Positions 9,736-22,384 of a stretch of 64,000 bases of DNA are shown here, one piece after another (the stretch's first letter is position 1; each line of letters opens with the position of its first letter). This DNA comes from Ferrimonas lipolytica (GTDB lineage: Bacteria; Pseudomonadota; Gammaproteobacteria; Enterobacterales; Shewanellaceae): assembly GCF_012295575.1 (NCBI RefSeq), contig NZ_CP051180.1, forward strand, positions 3,472,001 through 3,536,000, in the 5' to 3' direction. Below the pieces are notes generated by a model. It did not search any database and was not told the DNA's origin. It saw nothing but the letters and a program-made list of their open reading frames with translations. A program made the translations under genes and the position numbers.

Positions 9736-10530
9736 GTGGCTAAGATTATCGCCATTGCCAACCAGAAAGGCGGCGTAGGCAAAACCACCACCAGCGTGAA
9801 CATTGCGGCTTCGATGGCCGCGACTCGACGTAAAGTGCTGTTGATCGATCTCGATCCACAGGGCAATGCCACCATGGGCAGCGGCGTCGACAAGTATGAG
9901 GTAGCACATACCGCGTATGATTTGTTGGTTGATGAACTGTCTGCTGAAGAGGTGATTCAAACCGAAACTAGCGGCAAATATCATCTAATTGCAGCCAATG
10001 CTGATGTGACCGCCGCTGAAATCAAACTAATGGAAGTGTTTGCCCGCGAAGTTCGCTTGCGCAATGCGTTGGCACCGATTCGCGATAATTACGATTACAT
10101 CTTTATTGATTGCCCGCCGTCACTCAACATGCTGACGGTGAACGCGTTGGGGGCATCCGATGCCGTATTGATCCCAATGCAGTGCGAATATTTTGCCTTA
10201 GAGGGCTTAACCGCCCTGATGGATACCATCGGCAAACTGGCGCAGCTGGTTAATCCTAGCCTTCAAGTCGAAGGGATCTTACGTACCATGTACGATCCCC
10301 GTAATCGCCTCGCTAATGATGTATCAGATCAATTGAAAACCCATTTTGGCGATCAAGTTTATCGCACTGTTATTCCACGCAATGTGCGTTTGGCTGAAGC
10401 TCCTAGCTTCGGCTCGCCAGCGATGTATTACGACAAGAGCAGCGCCGGCGCCAAAGCTTATCTGGCCTTAGCTGGTGAGATGCTGCGTCGACAAGAGTCT
10501 GGGGCCATTACGCAGCTGGTCACCGAATAA
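9736..10530 (+). CDS. parA: Chromosome-partitioning ATPase ParA (Soj)
   Basis: Deviant Walker A ATPase that binds the nucleoid and moves ParB-parS complexes. 264 residues with KGGVGKTTT at 11-19, LLIDLDPQGNAT at about 35-46 and DCPPSLNMLT further on. GTG 9736 follows a GGAGAG ribosome-binding site. It is followed 16 bp later by parB, forming the standard chromosomal parAB pair next to oriC. No perfect parS site was seen by eye in the window. Confidence 0.97.
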   Translation: MAKIIAIANQKGGVGKTTTSVNIAASMAATRRKVLLIDLDPQGNATMGSGVDKYEVAHTAYDLLVDELSAEEVIQTETSGKYHLIAANADVTAAEIKLMEVFAREVRLRNALAPIRDNYDYIFIDCPPSLNMLTVNALGASDAVLIPMQCEYFALEGLTALMDTIGKLAQLVNPSLQVEGILRTMYDPRNRLANDVSDQLKTHFGDQVYRTVIPRNVRLAEAPSFGSPAMYYDKSSAGAKAYLALAGEMLRRQESGAITQLVTE

Positions 10531-10546
10531 GAGTTAAGAGGAACCG

Positions 10547-11461
10547 ATGACGGTGAAAAAACGAGGCTTAGGAAAAGGGCTAGATGCCCTGCTTGGCAGC
10601 AGTCAGGCAGCAAGTGAACAACTACAACAACAACAGGTTGCAGTAGCGCCAGTTGCCACAGCGCAAGCTGTGGTTGGGCATGGATTAGTTCAGCTTCCGG
10701 TGGAGAGTTTACGTCGTGGTAAATACCAGCCTCGCCGTGATATGTCCCACGATGCGTTGGATGAGTTGGCTGCATCGATCAAAACCCAAGGGGTTATTCA
10801 ACCGATCGTAGTTCGCCAGCTTAGCGGTGACCGCTATGAGATCATTGCCGGTGAACGCCGCTGGCGTGCGGCTCAATTGGCTGAGCTGACAACGGTGCCA
10901 TGCATCATTAAACAGGTTGATGATAACGCTGCTATCGCCATCGCTTTGATTGAGAACATTCAGCGTGAAGATCTTAATTCAATGGAAGAGGCGATTGCAC
11001 TTAAGCGCTTAGCTGATGAATTTGAATTAACCCACGCGCAAGTTGCTGAAGCTGTAGGTAAGTCCCGTACTACCGTGACTAACTTGCTGCGTTTAAACCT
11101 GCTCAATGAAGAGGTTAAAACTCTGCTAGAGCACGGTGATATCGAGATGGGGCATGCACGATCTTTGTTGGGTCTTGAAGGCGACGAGCAAACCTTAGCT
11201 GCGCGCCAAGTTGTCGCCAAAGGGATGACCGTTCGTGATACTGAGAAGTTGGTGAATCGTTTACAACATCCACCAGAAACTAAGCCAAAGTTGATGGCTG
11301 ATCCGGATATTGCACGATTAACGCAGCATATTGGTCAAACCCTTGGGGCTGAAGTGGCCATCAATAGCGGTAAGCGAGGCTCCGGTAAGCTGGTGATTAG
11401 CTACGCTAGTCTCGATCAACTTGATGAAATAACCGCCAAGTTGGCGCCGCCACTCGACTGA
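10547..11461 (+). CDS. parB: Chromosome-partitioning protein ParB
   Basis: CTP-dependent clamp that loads at parS and recruits ParA and SMC. 304 residues: an N-terminal KKRGLGKGLDALLG ParA-interaction motif, the CTPase fold with GERRWRAAQLAE (residues about 103-114) and ENIQREDLN, then a helix-turn-helix (THAQVAEAVGKSRTTVTNLLRL) and a C-terminal dimerisation domain. A Gln-rich stretch near residue 25 is a species-variable linker. ATG 10547 follows an AGAGGAA ribosome-binding site; the gene is closed by a terminator. Confidence 0.97.
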   Translation: MTVKKRGLGKGLDALLGSSQAASEQLQQQQVAVAPVATAQAVVGHGLVQLPVESLRRGKYQPRRDMSHDALDELAASIKTQGVIQPIVVRQLSGDRYEIIAGERRWRAAQLAELTTVPCIIKQVDDNAAIAIALIENIQREDLNSMEEAIALKRLADEFELTHAQVAEAVGKSRTTVTNLLRLNLLNEEVKTLLEHGDIEMGHARSLLGLEGDEQTLAARQVVAKGMTVRDTEKLVNRLQHPPETKPKLMADPDIARLTQHIGQTLGAEVAINSGKRGSGKLVISYASLDQLDEITAKLAPPLD

Positions 11462-11485
11462 TTAACTAAAAATCGAACTGTTTTG

Positions 11486-11518
11486 AACCCACGAGCGAAA
11501 GTTTGTGGGTTTTTTTTT
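11486..11518 (+). terminator. Rho-independent terminator after parB
   Basis: Stem AACCCAC / GTGGGTT around a 12-nt loop, followed by a long T-run. Confidence 0.85.
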
Positions 11519-12149
11519 GGCGCAAACAGTGATTGGCTTCAAAGTTTTGTTCATTTTTCAGTGGTGGCAATTGTCACTTTTGGAGGAGGTGAGATCTGGC
11601 GCAATCTTGGGTTTCTTTCGTACTAAATTTACCAAATTGTCATTGCTGTGAAAGGTTATTGTGCACAAGATCGTTATTGTAGTTGTCTTTTGTTTTTTTC
11701 TGACGCAAATGCGAACAACTATTAATCACTTCAATCGTGGGGGAATTGGTTGATTCCTTGTCGAATAAGTAAACCTTATACCTACCCTCCCTCGCTGGCA
11801 TGACCTAGTCTTACCAATAAGCGGCTAATTCGTAACTGAGAAACACAATTTATGCTGCTAGTAGTTCACCTTTAAAATGTCTAATAAGTATATGATATTA
11901 AAGGTTAACGAATGCCAGTGGGCACTAAAATTATATCAGCAACTGTTTGAAATTTATAAACTATTAACAAGCCTATAAACTGTTCTGTACAGCTCCCAAT
12001 TATCAACGCTTCCGTAATTTGCATCCTTATGCCTAAGCGGTATACTTTCGCTTGATTTTTGAGGTTCGAGTGAAAAATTATTCGAGCTTTAGAGATGTAA
12101 CGGCGACGACAGTCCTAACGCACAATGCGTTAACTAAACTGTCGTTTAA
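11519..12149. promoter_or_regulatory. atp operon upstream region
   Basis: About 630 bp of AT-rich sequence with no convincing gene. It should contain the ATP synthase promoter(s). The best candidate is TTGCAT (12019-12024), 16 bp, TATACT (12041-12046), leaving a leader of roughly 100-120 nt. A partly palindromic GTGGCAATTGTCAC is visible around 11563-11577; its role is unknown. Confidence 0.45.
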
Positions 12150-12566
12150 GTGAGATTATGGAGTCTTCAGATTTTGGTTAGTCAACCAACTCGTTCTGGC
12201 AAGGAAATGGCCTTTCGCTATATCTCCTTCCAAGCCTTGGTGGTGGTCTTAATCAGCATCCTCGGCACTGTAATTCAGGACCAAGAGCATGGACGGCTTA
12301 TCTTTATTGGTGGCGCCATTGCAGTTGTTCCTAACTACGTCTTCGCTTCATTTGTCTTTTGGCGTTCGCGCTCTCAGGACGCTGGAAAAGTAGTACTGCT
12401 CTTTTTCCTAGCTGAAGCGTTCAAACTGATGTTAACCGCGTTGATGTTTGCTGCGGCCTTTATCACTCTCGAAGCAGAAGGTTCTTTTCTGATTGGGGGT
12501 TTTATCGTCGCTCTTATTGCGCATTGGATAGCATCATTGTTGTTTCAACCAAAACAATTGGAATGA
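12150..12566 (+). CDS. atpI: ATP synthase accessory protein AtpI
   Basis: Small membrane protein that assists assembly of the c-ring and possibly Mg2+ uptake. Up to 138 residues with four predicted membrane helices (FQALVVVLISILGTVI; IFIGGAIAVVPNYVFASFVFW; VVLLFFLAEAFKLMLTALMFAAAFI; GGFIVALIAHWIASLLF); the PNYVFA and FFLAEAFK blocks match the family. Start is unsure: GTG 12150 gives the longest frame, but TTG 12174 has a GGAG 10 bp upstream and gives a more typical 130-residue protein. First gene of the atp operon; atpB starts 3 bp after it. Confidence 0.85.
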   Translation: MRLWSLQILVSQPTRSGKEMAFRYISFQALVVVLISILGTVIQDQEHGRLIFIGGAIAVVPNYVFASFVFWRSRSQDAGKVVLLFFLAEAFKLMLTALMFAAAFITLEAEGSFLIGGFIVALIAHWIASLLFQPKQLE

Positions 12567-13379
<813 letters not shown>

Positions 13380-13416
13380 GAATATAAAATTCAATAATTT
13401 AACTTTTATAAGTTAG

Positions 13417-13650
<234 letters not shown>

Positions 13651-13711
13651 TCCAATAACTTTTGTTGCTGCAAAAGTGCAGTAACTAATGGGTTTTTGAG
13701 GAGGATTCGTC

Positions 13712-14182
13712 GTGAATATGAACGCGACCCTAATCGGTCAAAGTATCGCCTTCATCATCTTCGTGTGGTTCTGCATGAAGTATGTTTGGCCACCATTATT
13801 AGGTGCCATCGAAGAGCGTCAAAAAGCGATTGCAGATGGTTTGGCTAGCGCCGAACGCGCAGGCAACGATCTGAAGCTGGCGCAACAAGCCGCGACCGAG
13901 AAGTTGACTGAAGCAAAGCTGCAAGCAGCTGAAATCATTGAGCAAGCTAACAAGCGTAGCTCGTTGATGATCGAAGAAGCTAAAAATGAAGCTGTATTGG
14001 TGCGTGACAAGATCATCGCCCAAGGTGAAGTGGAAATTGAAGCGGAACGTAACCGTGCTAAAGAGCAATTGCGCTCTCAAGTTGCTGTTTTGGCAGTAGC
14101 TGGTGCGGAGAAGATCATCGAGCGCACTATCGATGCTGAAGCTCACGCTGACATCATCGATAAGCTTGCCGCTGAGCTGTAA
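13712..14182 (+). CDS. atpF: F1Fo ATP synthase subunit b
   Basis: Peripheral stalk subunit: one N-terminal membrane helix (residues 6-25, [20 protein letters not shown]) followed by a long charged coiled coil rich in Ala/Glu/Lys. 156 residues, same as E. coli. GTG 13712 lies 6-7 bp after a GAGGAGGA ribosome-binding site; ATG 13718 is a possible alternative. It dimerises and binds the delta subunit encoded next. Confidence 0.97.
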   Translation: MNMNATLIGQSIAFIIFVWFCMKYVWPPLLGAIEERQKAIADGLASAERAGNDLKLAQQAATEKLTEAKLQAAEIIEQANKRSSLMIEEAKNEAVLVRDKIIAQGEVEIEAERNRAKEQLRSQVAVLAVAGAEKIIERTIDAEAHADIIDKLAAEL

Positions 14183-14200
14183 GCAAAGGGAGAGGGCTAA

Positions 14201-14734
14201 ATGTCTGAACTGACCACTGTTGCTCGCCCTTATGCCAAAGCGGCTTTCGATTTTGCTGTCGAGAAGCAAGCGGTAGATAAGTGGACTGAGATGCTGGCCT
14301 TTTTGGCCGAAGTAGCACGGGATAAGACCGTAGCTGCAATGCTGACTGGTTACACAAGTGCCGGGCAATTGGCCGACATCTTTATCAAGATTGGCGGCGA
14401 GCAGATCGATGAGCAAGGCCAGAACTTTATTAAAGTAATGGCAGAAAATGGACGCCTAGTCGCGCTACCAGCGGTTGCTGAGCAGTTCACGTTAATGCGT
14501 GAAGAGTGGCAAAAAGAGGTTACTGCTGAAGTAACGTCTGCTACTGAATTATCTGCACAGCAGCTAGAAGCTATAGCCGCGTCTCTGGAACAACGTTTGG
14601 CACGTAAGGTTAAGTTAGATTGCCGTATTGATTCCGATTTGGTGGCTGGTGTGGTTATCCGCGCTGGTGACACCGTTATCGATGGATCTGTACGTGGCAA
14701 GCTAAATCGCCTTGCTGACAAGCTGCAATCCTAA
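14201..14734 (+). CDS. atpH: F1Fo ATP synthase subunit delta
   Basis: Links the b-dimer stalk to the top of the alpha3beta3 hexamer. 177 residues (E. coli 177). The start [19 protein letters not shown] and the C-terminal [23 protein letters not shown] are family signatures. ATG 14201 follows AGGGAGAGG. The stop is 14 bp before the atpA start. Confidence 0.97.
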   Translation: MSELTTVARPYAKAAFDFAVEKQAVDKWTEMLAFLAEVARDKTVAAMLTGYTSAGQLADIFIKIGGEQIDEQGQNFIKVMAENGRLVALPAVAEQFTLMREEWQKEVTAEVTSATELSAQQLEAIAASLEQRLARKVKLDCRIDSDLVAGVVIRAGDTVIDGSVRGKLNRLADKLQS

Positions 14735-14748
14735 TTGGGGATTTGAGC

Positions 14749-16290
14749 ATGCAACTGAATTCCACTGAAATCAGTGAACTGATCAAGAGTCGTATTGAAC
14801 AGTTCAATGTTGTTAGTGAAGCTCGTAACGAAGGTACCATCGTTTCTGTAAGCGACGGTATTATCCGCATCCACGGCTTAGCCGATGTGATGCAGGGTGA
14901 AATGATCGAGCTACCTGGCAACCGTTTCGCCATCGCACTGAACCTGGAGCGTGACTCCGTTGGTGCAGTAGTGATGGGCCCATATGCCGATTTGGCAGAG
15001 GGCGCAAAAGTTAAATCCACCGGTCGTATTCTGGAAGTTCCAGTTGGCCGTGCCCTGTTGGGTCGTGTGGTTAACACCTTGGGTGAACCTATCGATGGTA
15101 AAGGTCCTATTGAGACCGATACATTCTCTCCTGTTGAAGTTATCGCCCCTGGCGTAATTGAACGTGAAGGTGTATCCCAGCCAGTACAAACAGGCTACAA
15201 GTCTGTTGATGCGATGATTCCAATCGGCCGTGGCCAGCGTGAGCTGATCATTGGTGACCGTCAGACCGGTAAAACCGCGATGGCGATCGATGCGATCATC
15301 AACCAGAAAGATTCTGGCATCTACTCCGTATACGTAGCGATTGGCCAGAAGGCCTCTACCATCGCTAACGTGGTACGTAAGCTGGAAGAACATGACGCAC
15401 TGAAGAACACCATTGTTGTTGTTGCATCTGCTTCTGAAGCGGCCGCACTGCAATACCTGGCACCATACTCTGGTTGTGCCATGGGTGAATACTTCCGTGA
15501 CCGCGGTGAAGATGCATTGATCGTATACGATGACCTGTCTAAGCAGGCTGTTGCATACCGTCAGATCTCACTGTTGCTGAAACGCCCACCAGGTCGTGAA
15601 GCATTCCCTGGCGACGTTTTCTACCTCCACTCCCGTCTGCTTGAGCGTGCTGCTCGCGTAAACGCGGCGTACGTAGAAAAGTTCACCAATGGTGAAGTGA
15701 AAGGTCAGACCGGTTCTTTGACCGCACTGCCAATCATTGAAACCCAAGCGGGTGACGTATCAGCGTTCGTACCGACCAACGTAATTTCTATTACCGACGG
15801 TCAGATCTTCTTGGAAACCGACCTGTTTAACGCTGGCTTACGTCCTGCTGTTAACCCAGGTATCTCTGTATCCCGTGTAGGTGGTGCAGCACAGACCAAG
15901 ATCATCAAGAAGCTGTCCGGTGGTATTCGTACCGCTCTGGCACAGTACCGCGAACTTGCTGCATTTGCTCAGTTCTCCTCTGATTTGGATGAAGCCACTA
16001 AGGCTCAGCTGGATCACGGTGAGCGTGTAACCGAGCTGATGAAGCAGAAGCAGTACGCGCCAATGAGCGTTGCTGACCAAGCTGTTGTCATCTTTGCTGC
16101 TGAAAAAGGCTTCCTGAAGTCTGTTGAAGTAGCCAAGATTGGCGCGTTTGAGGATGCTCTGCTTTCCTACGTGAACAACGACCACGCTGATCTGCTGAAG
16201 ACCATCAACGAGACCGGAAACTACAACTCCGACATCGAAGGTCAGCTGCAGGCTGCATTGGATAAATTCGTTGCCACTCAAACCTGGTAA
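14749..16290 (+). CDS. atpA: F1Fo ATP synthase subunit alpha
   Basis: Non-catalytic nucleotide-binding subunit of F1. I start it at ATG 14749 ([20 protein letters not shown]), which aligns exactly with E. coli AtpA and follows a GGGG stretch; a TTG at 14743 would add only two residues. 513 residues as in E. coli. Walker A GDRQTGKT lies near residue 169, and the alpha/beta signature [17 protein letters not shown] is present. The C-terminal domain ends KFVATQTW. Confidence 0.98.
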   Translation: MQLNSTEISELIKSRIEQFNVVSEARNEGTIVSVSDGIIRIHGLADVMQGEMIELPGNRFAIALNLERDSVGAVVMGPYADLAEGAKVKSTGRILEVPVGRALLGRVVNTLGEPIDGKGPIETDTFSPVEVIAPGVIEREGVSQPVQTGYKSVDAMIPIGRGQRELIIGDRQTGKTAMAIDAIINQKDSGIYSVYVAIGQKASTIANVVRKLEEHDALKNTIVVVASASEAAALQYLAPYSGCAMGEYFRDRGEDALIVYDDLSKQAVAYRQISLLLKRPPGREAFPGDVFYLHSRLLERAARVNAAYVEKFTNGEVKGQTGSLTALPIIETQAGDVSAFVPTNVISITDGQIFLETDLFNAGLRPAVNPGISVSRVGGAAQTKIIKKLSGGIRTALAQYRELAAFAQFSSDLDEATKAQLDHGERVTELMKQKQYAPMSVADQAVVIFAAEKGFLKSVEVAKIGAFEDALLSYVNNDHADLLKTINETGNYNSDIEGQLQAALDKFVATQTW

Positions 16291-16309
16291 CAGGATAGGA
16301 GAGTAAGAG

Positions 16310-17173
16310 ATGTCCGGCGCTAAAGAGATCCGTACCAAGATCGCGAGTGTGAAAAACACTCAGAAGATCACTTCTGCTATGGAGATGGTAGCTGCTTCGA
16401 AAATGCGTAAAGCGCAGGATCGTATGCACGCCAGCCGTCCCTACGCAGAAAGCATGCGTAAGGTGATCGGTCACATCGCGCAGGGCTCTCTCGAATACAC
16501 GCATCCGTACATGGAAGAGCGCGAAGTTAAGGCGGTGGGTTACATCGTCATTTCTACCGATCGCGGTCTGTGTGGCGGCTTGAACATTAATGCGTTCAAG
16601 CAAGTACTGAAAGCCTCTGCCGAATGGCAGAAGAAAGGCGTAGATGTGCAGCTGGCCACCCTCGGCACCAAAGGTGCCGGGTTCTTCCCTAGCTTTGGCG
16701 GTAACGTTGTCGCTCAGGCGTCTGGTTTTGGCGATGCGCCAGAACTGAACGACTTGATCGGCTCTGTCAAAGTTATGTTGGATGCCTATGACGAGGGCAA
16801 ACTGGACCGTCTTTTTGTGGTTTACAACGAGTTTGTAAACACCATGAAGCAGGAGCCAGTGATCGATCAACTTCTGCCGTTGCCGAAAGGCGATACTCAG
16901 GATGCACCAAAGGTGTGGGATTACGTCTATGAACCAGACGATCCTAAGCCACTGCTCGACATGCTGCTGAAGCGTTATGTTGAGTCATTGGTCTATCAAG
17001 GTGTGGTTGAGAACGCCGCGTCTGAGCAGGCTGCCCGTATGGTTGCGATGAAAGCCGCAACCGACAATGCTGGCGACCTTATCGACGGTCTGCAACTGGT
17101 ATACAACAAAGCTCGTCAGGCTGCGATTACGCAGGAACTGGGTGAGATTTGTGCCGGTGCTGCAGCGGTTTAA
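16310..17173 (+). CDS. atpG: F1Fo ATP synthase subunit gamma
   Basis: Central rotor shaft. 287 residues (E. coli 287). N-terminal coiled-coil helix [25 protein letters not shown], the Rossmann-like domain with [11 protein letters not shown], and the C-terminal helix [14 protein letters not shown]-type signature ([27 protein letters not shown] region) all match. ATG 16310 follows AGGAGAG. Confidence 0.98.
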   Translation: MSGAKEIRTKIASVKNTQKITSAMEMVAASKMRKAQDRMHASRPYAESMRKVIGHIAQGSLEYTHPYMEEREVKAVGYIVISTDRGLCGGLNINAFKQVLKASAEWQKKGVDVQLATLGTKGAGFFPSFGGNVVAQASGFGDAPELNDLIGSVKVMLDAYDEGKLDRLFVVYNEFVNTMKQEPVIDQLLPLPKGDTQDAPKVWDYVYEPDDPKPLLDMLLKRYVESLVYQGVVENAASEQAARMVAMKAATDNAGDLIDGLQLVYNKARQAAITQELGEICAGAAAV

Positions 17174-17185
17174 CGCAACGGTTAA

Positions 17186-18610
<1,425 letters not shown>

Positions 18611-18624
18611 TCCCGGAGGATAAG

Positions 18625-19050
18625 ATGGCAATTACTGTTCATCTGGATGTTGTTAGCGCGCAAGAGAAGATGTTCTCGGGACTAGTTGAGAAGATTCAAA
18701 TCACCGGTAGTATGGGTGAGTTGGGTATTTTCCCTGGTCACATGCCGCTGCTGACTGCCATCAAACCCGGTATGGTTCGACTGGTTAAGCAGCACGGTGA
18801 AGAAGAGGTAATTTACCTTTCTGGCGGTATCCTTGAGGTACAACCGGATCTTCTTACCGTGATGGCTGACGTAGCCGTTCGTGCGGAAGACATTGATGCT
18901 GATGCGGCGGAAGCCGCTAAGCGCGCTGCTCAAGAGCAACTCGCCAAACCAGCAGCTGATATGGATCACGACAAAGTGGTACTGGAGCTTGAAAAAGCAC
19001 TGGCGCAGCTTCGTGTTGTTGAAACTATCCGCAAGGGCCTGGGTAAGTAA
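18625..19050 (+). CDS. atpC: F1Fo ATP synthase subunit epsilon
   Basis: Rotor subunit that regulates ATP hydrolysis. 141 residues: N-terminal beta-sandwich ([32 protein letters not shown]) and a C-terminal helical hairpin rich in Ala/Glu. ATG 18625 follows GGAGGA. Last gene of the operon, closed by the terminator at 19067-19096. Confidence 0.97.
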   Translation: MAITVHLDVVSAQEKMFSGLVEKIQITGSMGELGIFPGHMPLLTAIKPGMVRLVKQHGEEEVIYLSGGILEVQPDLLTVMADVAVRAEDIDADAAEAAKRAAQEQLAKPAADMDHDKVVLELEKALAQLRVVETIRKGLGK

Positions 19051-19066
19051 ACTTACAGAGCCACAT

Positions 19067-19096
19067 AAAAAACGCCGCTTTTGCGGCGTTTTTTTA
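19067..19096 (+). terminator. Rho-independent terminator after atpC
   Basis: Stem AACGCCGC / GCGGCGTT with a TTTT loop and seven T; A-rich on the other side, so it could act in both directions. The inverted-repeat element copy B starts 2 bp after it. Confidence 0.92.
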
Positions 19097-19097
19097 T

Positions 19098-19303
19098 GGC
19101 TGTGTACCAATTAAGTGTTGTTCTTCCTAATGCAGTTAAAGCACTGGCTAGGCGAGTCGAGGTACAAAGGATAAAGCACTATCGCTATTGATCTTCTTCC
19201 CCCTTTGGGTGCCGTCGCCACCGCGACATAACCTCTTAAGAGTACTGCAATCGGTAGGGCCGAAGGCTTGATATAAACCTTAATACTTAACTACGACATT
19301 GCC
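19098..19303. mobile_element. MITE-like inverted-repeat element, copy B
   Basis: 206-bp relative of the element at 4140-4431. The left end is identical for the first 25 bp or so (GGCTGTGTACCAATTAAG...); the right end reads CTACGACATTGCC, so its inverted repeat is less perfect. Flanked by TTTTAT on both sides (19092-19097 and 19304-19309), a candidate 6-bp target duplication. It lies between the atpC terminator and the stop codon of the convergent EamA gene, whose TAA (19306-19308) sits inside the right flank repeat. No coding capacity seen. Confidence 0.75.
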
Positions 19304-19305
19304 TT

Positions 19306-20193
19306 TTATGTCTGTCTATCCTGCAACAGTAACCACAATAGCGCGACGATGATGGGCACTACACCGACAGCTACCAATGGCTGTGGCCACCCACCACCCA
19401 TGCCTACATTGAGTAGTAACACTGCAGCAGGAGTTAACAGGGAATAGGCGTTAGCGCTACTACCACCGACCACCATGCTGGCGCTTTGAAACAGAAAAAA
19501 GGTCACCATAGTGGTGGCAACCGCCAGCCATAGAATCGCTGCCATTTGCGTTGAGGTAGGCAGTTGCCATGCTGGTTGAATTGCAGCAACGGCTAACCCT
19601 AACCAGCCACAACCGGTAATTAACGACCACCCGGTAATAACCAGCATCGGCTCACCTCGATGCAGCTGCTTTAATATCAACGGATATAGCCCCATTAAGG
19701 CACAAGCGGCCAAGAATATGCTGTTTCCAATTGGCCAACCACCCTGCCCTAAACTGCTAATGTTGGCGTTGCTTATCAGCCATAAGGCCCCGAAGACCCC
19801 AAGCAGCAGCGCCATAACACGAACAGCACTGCTGCGTTGCCGCCACCCAAAGTAAGCAAACAACACGCTGAATAATGGCACCGTGGTAGATATGCTACTC
19901 ATATCAATAGCAGAAGCACTTTCGCCGGCGATAAACATCAGTAAAAAGAATCCCGTCAACGGCAAGCTGATCGCGCTGTATCGAAGCAACTGTGATACTG
20001 AAATACCTCGCAGCAACCGCTGCTTTTGCAACAGAACCACAAACCCTATTGCAGCTAAGCTAAATCGGGCCAAGGTCGTTAGTAATGGCGAATAGCTCTG
20101 TCCTAAGTAACTGGCCAGTGGAAATGAAGTGGCGATCAGTACGGCGTATAGCAATAGGTAAAGGTGCGCGCGGACAACCGAAGGGGAATTCAT
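19306..20193 (-). CDS. EamA/DMT-superfamily transporter
   Basis: Predicted inner-membrane metabolite exporter or importer with two EamA repeats and about ten membrane helices over 295 residues. The first repeat begins LLYAVLIATSFPLASYLGQ; the second begins IGNSIFLAACALMGLYPLILKQ. Substrate cannot be told from sequence. It is convergent with the atp operon, and its stop abuts the inverted-repeat element. ATG at 20193; glmU is divergent, 155 bp away. Confidence 0.85.
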   Translation of the reverse strand: MNSPSVVRAHLYLLLYAVLIATSFPLASYLGQSYSPLLTTLARFSLAAIGFVVLLQKQRLLRGISVSQLLRYSAISLPLTGFFLLMFIAGESASAIDMSSISTTVPLFSVLFAYFGWRQRSSAVRVMALLLGVFGALWLISNANISSLGQGGWPIGNSIFLAACALMGLYPLILKQLHRGEPMLVITGWSLITGCGWLGLAVAAIQPAWQLPTSTQMAAILWLAVATTMVTFFLFQSASMVVGGSSANAYSLLTPAAVLLLNVGMGGGWPQPLVAVGVVPIIVALLWLLLQDRQT

Positions 20194-20290
20194 TGATAAG
20201 CCGTGTTTTAGGAATGAGGTGCATGGTCGTTATTATCGCCTTAAGACGAAAGCTTAGTGTGTAAGATATCGCTAATTTTTAATAATAGGC

Positions 20291-20318
20291 TTACCTATAT
20301 TGATGCTATGCGTATAAT
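20291..20318 (+). promoter_or_regulatory. Promoter for glmU
   Basis: TTACCT (20291-20296), a 16-bp spacer and a perfect TATAAT (20313-20318), giving a leader of about 25 nt before the glmU start. Confidence 0.6.
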
Positions 20319-20348
20319 TCGGCCAGCTTTTAAATTTGGATAGTTAAG

Positions 20349-21707
20349 ATGACACTGGAAATTGTAATTCTAGCGGCGGGTAAAGGCACCCGCATGCGCT
20401 CCGCCCTACCTAAGGTATTGCATGGCATTGCCGGCAAGCCAATGGTGCAGCATGTTATTGATGCAGCAGCAGCGCTTCAGCCTATCCAAACCCATCTGGT
20501 TTATGGTCATGGTGGTGAACAGTTGCAACAAGCGCTGCGCAAAAATACCGTCGAATGGGCATTGCAAGCGGAACAACTTGGTACCGGCCATGCGGTTGAC
20601 CAAGCCTGCTGGAATGATGACAGCCAAGTTTTAGTGTTGTACGGTGATGTGCCATTAATTCAGACCGAAACCCTGCAACGTTTGTTGGCGGTACAGCCAA
20701 ACAATGGCATTGGTTTGTTGACGGTAAATCTTGATGATCCAAACGGTTATGGTCGCATCGTCCGAGATGATAGCGGTGTGGTTCAGGCGATTGTAGAACA
20801 TAAAGATGCTAGCGATAGCCAACGTCAGATCTCCGAAGTGAACACCGGTATCTTGGTGGCGCCGGGTAAGGCATTGAAACAGTGGTTGGCTAACTTATCT
20901 AACGACAATGCACAGGGTGAGTATTACCTTACTGATGTAATTGCTATGGCCGCCGCTGCAGGTGGCGTTGCCACCGCGCAACCACATACTGCCATTGAGG
21001 TTGAAGGCGCTAATAATCGCGTTCAATTGGCGCAACTGGAGCGTGCCTTTCAAGCTCGAGCAGCGGAACAGGCGATGCTCAGTGGTGCCACCTTAGCGGA
21101 TCCCGCACGCTTTGATGTTCGTGGTGAACTGAATGTTGGTGAAGATGTATTTATCGACGTTAACGTGGTGATTGAAGGCAAAGTGAGCATCGGAAATGGC
21201 GCCGTTATTGGAGCCGGTTGTGTCCTTAAAGACTGCACCATTGGTGACAACGCTGTAGTTAAGCCGATGACCATTGTTGAAGGTGCGGTGATGGGGCCAG
21301 CGTGTAGTGCCGGCCCGTTTGCCCGTCTACGCCCTGGGGCTGAGTTGGTACAAGACAGCCACATAGGTAACTTCGTTGAGATGAAAAAAGCCCGCTTGGG
21401 TAAAGGTTCAAAAGCAAGTCACTTAAGTTACATCGGCGACGCTGAGGTTGGCAGCATGGTGAATATCGGTGCCGGTACCATTACCTGTAACTACGATGGT
21501 GCCAACAAACACCTAACTACTATTGAAGACAACGTCTTCGTTGGCTCCGACAGCCAATTGGTTGCGCCGGTAACCATCGGCAAAGGAGCGACTGTCGCAG
21601 CGGGGTCAACCGTAACCAAGGACGTTGGTGAAAATGAGTTAGTGCTTACACGGACTAAGCAAAAACACCTAGCTAATTGGGTGCGACCGGTAAAAGTGAA
21701 GAAGTAG
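20349..21707 (+). CDS. glmU: Bifunctional GlmU (uridyltransferase / GlcN-1-P acetyltransferase)
   Basis: Makes UDP-GlcNAc from GlcN-1-P: a C-terminal acetyltransferase and an N-terminal uridyltransferase, in the cytoplasm. 452 residues. The N-terminal [18 protein letters not shown] motif (residues 7-24) is the nucleotidyltransferase loop; YGDVPLI follows. From about residue 250 a left-handed beta-helix of hexapeptide repeats leads to a C-terminal [24 protein letters not shown] active-site region. It supplies peptidoglycan and LPS synthesis together with GlmS, encoded 1.8 kb downstream. Confidence 0.98.
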   Translation: MTLEIVILAAGKGTRMRSALPKVLHGIAGKPMVQHVIDAAAALQPIQTHLVYGHGGEQLQQALRKNTVEWALQAEQLGTGHAVDQACWNDDSQVLVLYGDVPLIQTETLQRLLAVQPNNGIGLLTVNLDDPNGYGRIVRDDSGVVQAIVEHKDASDSQRQISEVNTGILVAPGKALKQWLANLSNDNAQGEYYLTDVIAMAAAAGGVATAQPHTAIEVEGANNRVQLAQLERAFQARAAEQAMLSGATLADPARFDVRGELNVGEDVFIDVNVVIEGKVSIGNGAVIGAGCVLKDCTIGDNAVVKPMTIVEGAVMGPACSAGPFARLRPGAELVQDSHIGNFVEMKKARLGKGSKASHLSYIGDAEVGSMVNIGAGTITCNYDGANKHLTTIEDNVFVGSDSQLVAPVTIGKGATVAAGSTVTKDVGENELVLTRTKQKHLANWVRPVKVKK

Positions 21708-21725
21708 TTTCTCTCCGCATCGACA

Positions 21726-21755
21726 AAAAGAGCAGCCCAAGGCTGCTCTTTTTGT
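21726..21755. terminator. Bidirectional terminator between glmU and the YitT gene
   Basis: Stem AAAAAGAGCAGCC / GGCTGCTCTTTTT with a CAA loop, between convergent genes; A- and T-tracts on both sides let it serve both strands. Confidence 0.9.
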
Positions 21756-21769
21756 GACGACTGAAGCGG

Positions 21770-22384
21770 TTAACCGGTAGCAAGCTGTCGCTTGGCGACA
21801 TAACGGCCAGGGCGGTGATTTAGGCCTATCACTAAGTTCATTAAGACGATACACAATGCCGAAGCCAGTAGGGTTTTAACCCCGAAGCAGATCATGGTTG
21901 CCACTAAGATACACAGATCTAAGCCCATCAGTAGGTAACCAGCACGGATTCCGAACCGTTCCTGACAGAAGATAGCTAATACGTTAAAACCACCGGCACT
22001 GCCGTTGTGACGGAATAATACCAATATCCCCAAACCACATAACACTCCACCAATGGTTGCTGCGGCTAATGGAGTTAATCCTTGGATGACGACGCTGTGT
22101 TGCAGTTGCTCTGATAGCATTGAAATAGCACCAACACACATCAGACTTTTAGCGGTAAAGCTGCGGCTCATCTGAAACCACGACATTAGATAAAATGGCG
22201 CGCTTAGGGCAAAGAATAGTAAACCAAAGCTAACATCGGTGAGTTGACTGATTAGCAATCCCAAGCCTGCTACCCCACCAACTAACACCCCAGCTTGTTT
22301 TAATATCACTAGCGCAACGGACAATACCAATACCCCAATACTTAGAGAAAATAGGTCTTCATGTAACGCGTGGGAAGTTTTCAC
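21770..22384 (-). CDS. YitT family membrane protein
   Basis: 204-residue integral membrane protein of the YitT/DUF161 type, with about five to six helices; GGVAGLGLLISQLTDVSFG and GGVLCGLGILVLFRHNGSAGGFNVLA are typical repeated Gly-rich blocks. Members of this family are annotated as permeases of unknown substrate. It ends convergent with glmU and is divergent from the DeoR-type gene. ATG at 22384. Confidence 0.85.
   Translation of the reverse strand: MKTSHALHEDLFSLSIGVLVLSVALVILKQAGVLVGGVAGLGLLISQLTDVSFGLLFFALSAPFYLMSWFQMSRSFTAKSLMCVGAISMLSEQLQHSVVIQGLTPLAAATIGGVLCGLGILVLFRHNGSAGGFNVLAIFCQERFGIRAGYLLMGLDLCILVATMICFGVKTLLASALCIVLMNLVIGLNHRPGRYVAKRQLATG

Noticed and set aside
9736-11461. parS site for the chromosomal ParAB
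   Set aside because: I scanned for TGTTTCACGTGAAACA-like palindromes and found none; a computed search of the window and genome is needed to settle it.
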